From: Desulfobacillus sp041396245
GTDB lineage: Bacteria; Pseudomonadota; Gammaproteobacteria; Burkholderiales; Rhodocyclaceae
NCBI GenBank assembly: GCA_041396245.1
Contig: JAWKYW010000005.1
Location: 148,919 to 212,918 of the forward strand
DNA: 64,000 nucleotides
Direction: 5' to 3'
In this document: positions 58,910 through 64,000 of the stretch, piece by piece
Layout: each line of letters starts with the position of its first letter
Position numbering within the stretch: the first letter of the stretch is position 1
Program-made: the position numbers and the translations under genes
Notes under the pieces: generated by a model
Told to the model about the DNA's origin: nothing
The model's database searches: none
The model's input: only the letters and a program-made list of their open reading frames with translations

Positions 58910-59659
58910 TCAGTAGTTATAGGTTGGCGGCGCCTGGGGCGGTGGCGCTTGGGGTGGCGGTGGCTGGGGCGGCACGATGATGTTGGGATTGTCGCCGGCG
59001 CTGAAGCCGGGCGGGGGCGATCCCGACGGCTGGCCGATCGGATCGAGCGCGTTGCGCCGGGTAAACCCCGGCGCGGTATTGGCATCCGGCACATAGGCCG
59101 ACTGGCCCGCCTCCACCAGCAGGCAGCCGCCGTTATTGCAGACCTCGACCAGGCCGGAATTCGTCGTCACCGTGATGCTGTTGCCGTAGGCCACGGCAAA
59201 CTCGGTGCCGCGAATGCCGATGGTCGCCACCGCCGTGTCGAGCCGGTAGGCCTTGCGGTCCGACTTGCCGATGGCACCGGTGATGGTGCGCATGGCGCCC
59301 TTGAGCAGGCTGAAGAACCCCTTCTCCTCGCCGTCCGCCCTGCCCTTGAAGGCATAGGCATCGATGCGGAACTGCGTCCGTGGCTGCAAGGACACCATGG
59401 CGCCGTCGGTGAAACGCAACTGGGCGCGGCCGGCTCCGGTGTCCACCGTGTCGCCGGCGCGGACTTCCGCACCGCGCGCCAGCGGACGCCGGCCGCCATC
59501 CGCCTGCACGGCCACCACTTCGCCGACGGCGAAGTCGACTCTCGCAGCCCCGGCGGCATGCAGGCTCTCCGCAGCAAGACAGAAGGCCAGCAAAAGGCAG
59601 GCATGACGTGCAAGACGCCCGAACAGGGCACCCGAAAAATTGTACAAAGGCGCTTCCAT
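58910..59659 (-). CDS. Exported FecR-domain protein with Pro-rich tail
   Basis: 249 aa. Start 59659 follows GGGAGG and gives a signal peptide (ACLLLAFCLAAESLHAA). FecR domain at about 45-180 ('VDTGAGRAQLRFTDGAMVSLQPRTQFRIDAYAF', 'TAVATIGIRGTEFAVAYG'). The C-terminal 50 residues are Pro/Gln repeats (PPQPPPPQAPP). Unlike iron-regulatory FecR proteins it has no cytoplasmic N-terminal helix and no sigma factor beside it, so it is more likely a periplasmic or surface binding protein. Confidence 0.85.
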   Translation of the reverse strand: MEAPLYNFSGALFGRLARHACLLLAFCLAAESLHAAGAARVDFAVGEVVAVQADGGRRPLARGAEVRAGDTVDTGAGRAQLRFTDGAMVSLQPRTQFRIDAYAFKGRADGEEKGFFSLLKGAMRTITGAIGKSDRKAYRLDTAVATIGIRGTEFAVAYGNSITVTTNSGLVEVCNNGGCLLVEAGQSAYVPDANTAPGFTRRNALDPIGQPSGSPPPGFSAGDNPNIIVPPQPPPPQAPPPQAPPTYNY

Positions 59660-59760
59660 ATGCGTGACCTCCCCGGGCAAAATCGCGAGAGCCGCGCGCA
59701 TTATGACATGATCACGACTGCATACCTTCCGGAAACGGCCGTGCCTTCAGCCACAGAAGC

Positions 59761-60432
59761 ATGAACGAGAACGAAAGCAGCGGAGTCCTCGTGTTGGGTC
59801 CGTTCAGGTCGGGCACCTCGCTCGCCTGCCGAATCCTTTCACGCCTGGGCGTGGACTTCGGCCCGGAAGGCGCGTTGCTCGAGGCCGATCTCTTCAATCC
59901 ACGGGGCTATTTGCAGCGCGCGGATGTTCGGCGGGCAAACACCCGCTTCATCCGCTCGGCCGGCTGCCCTGTCTTCTGGCCCGACCACCCGGAACGACTC
60001 GCCCGCGCCGGCGACCTGTATGTCCTGGACCGGATGGATCTTGAATGGCGATCAGGAACGGCCGTCTGGGGCCTGAAGGATCCGCGATTCTGCGCCACAC
60101 TTCTGTCGTGGTTCGAGGCAGGCCACTTCTCGCCTGGACGCACGCGTATCGTCCTCGTGACGCGGAATCCGGAGGACAGCGCCCGCAGCCTGTATGCCAT
60201 GCCTGAACTGTCAAGGCAGCTGCATCCGCGAACGCTCGCCTCTGCAAAAAAAACAGTCGACCGATATGCGGAATTCGCGGCATGGCATGCGCAGCACCTC
60301 GGCCTGCCCGTGCTCGCGCTGCCCTTCGAAGACCTGCTGGCGCAACCTGCGGTGCTTGTGGGCAAGCTGGCCGAGTTTGTCGGCAACCAGAGCGGCGCCG
60401 AGATCGCTTCAGCGATTGACGTTGTCGGATGA
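59761..60432 (+). CDS. Sulfotransferase-fold protein
   Basis: 223 aa. 'VLVLGPFRSGTSLACRIL' (5'-phosphosulfate loop, residues 9-26), 'WGLKDPRFCATLLSWFE' and 'IVLVTRNPEDSARSLYA' (3'-phosphate-binding R..S) are the three PAPS-sulfotransferase signatures. No signal peptide. It should move sulfate from PAPS to a carbohydrate or protein acceptor; the next two genes, though convergent, encode a SPINDLY-type glycosyltransferase and a CapK-like enzyme, which suggests a glycan. Substrate unknown. Confidence 0.8.
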   Translation: MNENESSGVLVLGPFRSGTSLACRILSRLGVDFGPEGALLEADLFNPRGYLQRADVRRANTRFIRSAGCPVFWPDHPERLARAGDLYVLDRMDLEWRSGTAVWGLKDPRFCATLLSWFEAGHFSPGRTRIVLVTRNPEDSARSLYAMPELSRQLHPRTLASAKKTVDRYAEFAAWHAQHLGLPVLALPFEDLLAQPAVLVGKLAEFVGNQSGAEIASAIDVVG

Positions 60433-60453
60433 GCGTCGCTTCGACCTGACAGA

Positions 60454-60477
60454 AAAGTCAGCCATGCCAGGACGGCG
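60454..60477 (+). repeat. Dispersed 24-bp repeat, copy 10
   Basis: AAAGTCAG, CCATGCCAGGA, CGGCG in the convergent gap between the sulfotransferase and CapK-like genes. Confidence 0.8.
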
Positions 60478-60491
60478 GCAAAGGGCGCGTC

Positions 60492-61862
60492 TCAGGCGAG
60501 ACGCGAAATGAAATCCTCGTGCTTGCCGCCCGGGCTGCGGGCGATGGACGCGACCCTGTCCCAGCGCACCATGAAACGGCATCCCAGTTTTTCTGAAAGG
60601 GCTTCTTCAAGCCGCTGCGCCTCGCCGTCCGTCAGCATCCGCCCCATGACGTAGGCGATTTCGAGGCGGCCCGCATCGACCTGGACCACCTGGAACTGCT
60701 CGATCGGCGCCACGGACAGCCACATCGCCGACGGAAAGCTCGGCCAGTGGCGCCGGCCATCCGGCAGCACGATCATGTTGCGCCGCCGGCCGTGAATGCG
60801 TGCGAGCACGGGCAGGCCGCGCCCGCAGTTGCAGGGTTCCCCCACCTCGGCATAGTCGCCGAGTTCATAGCGGATCAGCGGCATGGCGAAGTTGTGCAGC
60901 GTGGTAAGGACGACACGCCCCGTTTCGCCCGGTCCGCAGGAACGCCCCGCCTCGTCGAGCACCTCCACGACGAGGTTCTCCGCCTGGACGTGGTAGTGCT
61001 CGTGCCGCGGGCATTGCAGGGCGATGTAGCCGGCCTCCTCGCAGCTGTAGCCGTCCGCCACCTCCACACCCCAGGCCGCACGCACGGCCTCGCGCAGGTC
61101 GGGTCGCAGGGCCTCGCTGTAGGTCCGCGCCTGGCGCAGCCGCGGCAGGCGAATGCCGCGCTGGATGCTTAGCTTCGCCAGTGCCTGCAGGTTGCTGGCG
61201 TGGGTGATGAGGTAGTCCGGATCCTCGCGCACCAGCCAGTCGAGCTGCTTGTCGACGTCGGTGCGCACGTTGAGCGTCGCCCCCGGGCCGGTGCGGAACA
61301 GCGCCGCCGCCGGCAGCCCCCAGTCGGGCCAGTGGCCTTCCTTCACCTTGATGCGGATGGCAGCCAGCTTGCCGGAGAAATCCCGCTCCTGCCACAGGTG
61401 CTCGCGCAGCGTCAGCGCGTTCCAGAACAGCTGCGTCACCGCCGTCTGCAGGAAGCGCACCGGCATGCCGGTCGAGCCTGAGCTCTGCCCCTGCACTACT
61501 GCGCCGTGCCCGGGCGGCACCGCAGAACTTTTCAGCGACTCGAACCCTGCCTGCAGATCCTTGCGCATCAGCAGGGGCAGGGCCTGGAAGGCTTCCCAAA
61601 CGAGGCCGTCGATATCCAGTCCGCGCAGGGCTTCGGCGTAATGCGGCACAGTCGACTGCGCATGGCGCAGCAAATGCTGCATCTGTCCGAGCTGGCGCGT
61701 GCGAAGCTGCTCCGGTGGCAACCATTGCGAACGCTCCATCTGAAACAGCAGAGCCTGCAGATGGGCGGCGGCATCGCTGCCGATGGCCGGCCAGCCGATG
61801 CCGGACACGACGCTGCGCACCTCGGGCTCCCGCGCAAAAGCATCGCGGCCCGGGCCGTTCAT
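60492..61862 (-). CDS. CapK/PaaK-like adenylate-forming enzyme
   Basis: 456 aa. 'VVQGQSSGSTGMPVRFLQTA' (ATP loop), 'YSCEEAGYIALQCP', 'GETGRVVLTTLHNFAMPLIRYELGDYAEVGEPCNCGRGLPVL' and 'RRRNMIVLPDGR' match the phenylacetate-CoA ligase/CapK group, members of which occur in capsule and surface-polysaccharide loci. The ATG forms an ATGA overlap with the upstream SPINDLY-type gene, so the two are translated together. Likely role: activation of an acyl or aryl group attached to a glycan. Substrate unknown. Confidence 0.85.
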   Translation of the reverse strand: MNGPGRDAFAREPEVRSVVSGIGWPAIGSDAAAHLQALLFQMERSQWLPPEQLRTRQLGQMQHLLRHAQSTVPHYAEALRGLDIDGLVWEAFQALPLLMRKDLQAGFESLKSSAVPPGHGAVVQGQSSGSTGMPVRFLQTAVTQLFWNALTLREHLWQERDFSGKLAAIRIKVKEGHWPDWGLPAAALFRTGPGATLNVRTDVDKQLDWLVREDPDYLITHASNLQALAKLSIQRGIRLPRLRQARTYSEALRPDLREAVRAAWGVEVADGYSCEEAGYIALQCPRHEHYHVQAENLVVEVLDEAGRSCGPGETGRVVLTTLHNFAMPLIRYELGDYAEVGEPCNCGRGLPVLARIHGRRRNMIVLPDGRRHWPSFPSAMWLSVAPIEQFQVVQVDAGRLEIAYVMGRMLTDGEAQRLEEALSEKLGCRFMVRWDRVASIARSPGGKHEDFISRLA

Positions 61863-64000
61863 GCACGGGCCTCCTCGTTGCGCGGCACGGTGAAACTTTC
61901 CGGGGGAAGACCGGCCAGATGGCGCTGCCACATCATCTCGAAGGCGCGGTCGAGTTCGCGCACGCGGCGGGCGGTATCGAACAGCAAGCAGTTGCCTCGA
62001 TGGGCGGCCAAACGCGCGCGCAGCACGGCCAATTCATCCGGTCGCGTCGCCAGGCGCAGGGCCAGGGCCTCGTACTCCCCGCGATTTCCCGCGATCAGTT
62101 CCGGCAGGCCGGCGGCACGCACGATGCTGGCGCCCATGCGCGAGGCCATGGTGCCGCCCGGGCAGGTCAGCACCGGCAGGCCCGCCCAGAGGGCATCCGC
62201 TGCCGTGGTGTGGGCATTGCAATAGAAAGTATCGAGGAACAGGTCGGCACGGGCATGGCGGACGAGGTGCGCGTCGCGTGGCAGGCGTGGCGCGAAGACG
62301 AGGCGTACCGGTGCAATGCCGTGCTCTTCCGCTTCGCGCCTCAGATTGAGCCGCACATCCTCTCCACCATCCAGCAGCCACAGCACGCTGCCGGACACGC
62401 GGGCGAGCAGGCGCATCCAGACGCTGAACACATCGGGCTCGATCTTGTAATTGGCGTTGAAACTGCAGAAGACGAAACCCTGCTCCGGCAAGCCACAGGC
62501 ACTGCGCGACGGCACCACGTCGCCAACCATTTCGCGGTCGTTGTAAATCGCGAGGGTGTCGGGCAGGAACACCAGCTTCTCGCTCCAGAACGATTCTTCT
62601 TCTGGCGGTGTTGTCAAGGCGTCGGTGATGCGATAGTCGATCAGTTCCACGCCCATCGTCGCGGGCAGTCCGAGATAGGATACGCACAGCGGGGCAGGCT
62701 TGATTGCGAGCACCTCAGGGCGAGAGTGGTCGAGATATCCCGTCAGGTCGACCAGGATGTCAATGCCGTCGAGTGCGATCTGTTCGGCAATCTCATGGAT
62801 GCCCAGTTCGGAGACCTCCCTGAATGCGTCGCAGGCCTCGACGATGCGCTCTCTCAACGGACCTTCGCCGCGCAGGAGAGAATAGCCGAACACCTCGAAA
62901 CGGCGGCGATCATGGTCGGCAAGCTGGCGCCAGTGCAGTTGTGCCGCAGGATGCTCGCGGAAATCGGATGAGATGAAGCCCAGCCGGATTCGCTTGCTGA
63001 TCGACTTCCCTCCTTTCCCGCCGGGGGAAAAGGCGCGGGGGGCAAGGGCCGCCGCCCGTGCCGCCGCAGCCAGTGCGATGCCCCGCGCCAGCGCCTGCTG
63101 ATCCGCGGCCGTGAGCGGGAGGGACAGCGCGGCATGGTAAAGCCCCATCTCCTCCAGCGGAAAAGGGGCGCTGCGAAGGTCCGCTGCCAGAGTACGCATG
63201 CCCTCGATCAGCCGCCCCCGCTCGCGCCAGTCGCAGGTTTTCTGCCGTTCCAGCAGGCGGGCGAGTCGGATCTGACGCGGATCCAGAGTCAGTCGCCGCG
63301 GGTCGGCGACACCGACGGCAGCCGCAGCAGCGGCGCGGAAACCGTCGGCGGCGACGGAATCGACTTCACGGGCGCGGGCGAAGCTCGCCCTCGCCTCGTT
63401 ATCCCGCCCCAGCATGGCAAGCACCATCCCCCGCAGCATGAGCGCGCCGGCGGCATCGGGTGCCAGCCGCAGCGCCCGGTCCAAGGCAGCCAGTGCTTCG
63501 GCGTAGCGATCCAACTGCAACAGCACGTCGGCCAGGTTGTAGTGCGCTGCGGCGCTGCCGACATGCCTTCGCACCAGCGCCTGGTTGTCCCGCAGCGCCT
63601 CCTCCGGCCGGCCAAGGCGGGCCAGCAGCGCGCCGCGATTGAGCCGTGCGCGGAAGTCGCCGGGTGTGCGTTGCAAAGCCTCGTCGTAACGCGCCAGGGC
63701 AGCCGCGGGCTCGCCCAGTTCTTCCAGGATGAAACCGGCATCGACCAGAAAGTCAGTCGCCACAGGACGGCGCCGCATTAACTCTTCGATCTGCGACAGT
63801 GCCTCGCGCAACCGCTTCAGTTCCAGCAGGATTGCAGCACACGCGCGGCGGGCTTCAAGGAGATCCGGGGCGAGTGCGAGTGCGCGCTCGATCGCGGACA
63901 GCGCCGCTTCGAGGTTCCCCTGGCTGTGACGTGCGGCGCCGATTATGAACCAGGCACGGGCGCTAACCGGGTCGTCTTTGGAGGCCCTTAGCGCAATGGC
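61859..64000 (-). CDS. TPR / SPINDLY-type O-GlcNAc transferase (5' end cut by window edge)
   Basis: 713 codons visible and still open at base 64000, so the N-terminus is missing. The visible N-terminal 270 residues are tetratricopeptide repeats ('AWFIIGAARHSQGNLEAALSAIERALALAPD', 'AAHYNLADVLLQLDRYAEALAALDRALRLAPD'). The rest is a GT41 catalytic domain: 'RLGFISSDFREHPAAQL', 'DILVDLTGYLDHSRPEVLAIKPAPLCVSYLGLPATMG', 'FVFCSFNANYKIEPDVF' and 'DTFYCNAHTTAADALWAGLPVLTCPGGTMASRMGASI'. It transfers a sugar (GlcNAc, or fucose in SPINDLY) to protein Ser/Thr in known relatives. A repeat-derived Gly/Lys linker joins the two parts. Confidence 0.93.
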   Translation of the reverse strand, partial: AIALRASKDDPVSARAWFIIGAARHSQGNLEAALSAIERALALAPDLLEARRACAAILLELKRLREALSQIEELMRRRPVATDFLVDAGFILEELGEPAAALARYDEALQRTPGDFRARLNRGALLARLGRPEEALRDNQALVRRHVGSAAAHYNLADVLLQLDRYAEALAALDRALRLAPDAAGALMLRGMVLAMLGRDNEARASFARAREVDSVAADGFRAAAAAAVGVADPRRLTLDPRQIRLARLLERQKTCDWRERGRLIEGMRTLAADLRSAPFPLEEMGLYHAALSLPLTAADQQALARGIALAAAARAAALAPRAFSPGGKGGKSISKRIRLGFISSDFREHPAAQLHWRQLADHDRRRFEVFGYSLLRGEGPLRERIVEACDAFREVSELGIHEIAEQIALDGIDILVDLTGYLDHSRPEVLAIKPAPLCVSYLGLPATMGVELIDYRITDALTTPPEEESFWSEKLVFLPDTLAIYNDREMVGDVVPSRSACGLPEQGFVFCSFNANYKIEPDVFSVWMRLLARVSGSVLWLLDGGEDVRLNLRREAEEHGIAPVRLVFAPRLPRDAHLVRHARADLFLDTFYCNAHTTAADALWAGLPVLTCPGGTMASRMGASIVRAAGLPELIAGNRGEYEALALRLATRPDELAVLRARLAAHRGNCLLFDTARRVRELDRAFEMMWQRHLAGLPPESFTVPRNEEARA
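63751..63774 (+). repeat. Dispersed 24-bp repeat, copy 11
   Basis: AAAGTCAG, TCGCCACAGGA, CGGCG, antisense inside the TPR region of the SPINDLY-type gene, read there as RRPVATDF, the same frame as copy 1. Confidence 0.75.

Noticed and set aside
58910..59659. FecR as part of a FecI-FecR iron-signalling pair
   Set aside because: No ECF sigma factor or TonB receptor adjacent, and the protein begins with a cleavable signal, not a cytoplasmic anti-sigma helix.

Overview
The window is GC-rich (roughly two thirds G+C), densely coded and has the gene content and order of a free-living Betaproteobacterium. Rhodocyclaceae or a close relative is my best guess, from the combination of an MSHA-type pilus locus, a ygaV/yibN-grxC-secB-gpsA block, glyA-nrdR-ribD, pmbA-darP-mog and glrK-qseG-glrR. 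That placement is inference. I see no rRNA, tRNA, CRISPR array, insertion sequence or phage gene.

Layout. 1-15652 (minus strand) is a nearly complete MSHA (mannose-sensitive haemagglutinin-type) type IV pilus locus in two transcription units, mshE-G-F-A-C-D-O-P-[nucleotidyltransferase]-[61-aa ORF]-Q and mshI-[PilN]-J-K-L; mshL runs off the left edge. 15746-25684 holds housekeeping genes: trmL, the arsR-rhodanese-grxC-secB-SH3-gpsA operon, the divergent gpmA-envC-ctpA-unknown-moeB unit, and ribD. 25768-31201 has nrdR, glyA, a three-domain ACP/acyl-activating/acyltransferase fusion and a histidine phosphatase. 31355-34958 is a complete TRAP transporter. 35108-42695 has pmbA, darP, mog, a PilZ-like protein, an M17 peptidase, thyA and glk. 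42785-54335 is a storage-glucan locus: DUF2934 protein, glgC, two GH57 enzymes, a hydrolase, class I aldolase, glucan phosphorylase and glgA. 55012-58302 is the GlrK/QseG/GlrR sensor system. 58388-64000 has folA, a FecR-domain protein and a glycan-decoration group: sulfotransferase, CapK-like ligase and a SPINDLY-type O-GlcNAc transferase cut by the right edge.

How the parts connect. The MshE ATPase carries two c-di-GMP-binding MshEN motifs and a PilZ-like protein lies elsewhere in the window, so pilus activity is probably second-messenger controlled. The glucan locus can make ADP-glucose (GlgC), polymerise it (GlgA), rearrange it (GH57 pair) and degrade it (GlgP), with Glk and aldolase nearby to pass sugar to glycolysis. 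No GH13 branching enzyme is present here. The ArsR-family regulator has Cys40/Cys98 and a palindrome over its own -10 box next to a membrane rhodanese, which suggests persulfide sensing.

The most striking unexplained signal is a dispersed 24-bp element, AAAGTCAG - 11 bases - CGGCG, found 11 times. Nine copies lie on the plus strand and two on the minus strand, whatever the direction of the host gene. It occurs inside coding sequences as well as between genes. A second, palindromic CCCCCTTCC..GGAAGGGGG family is also scattered through the window.
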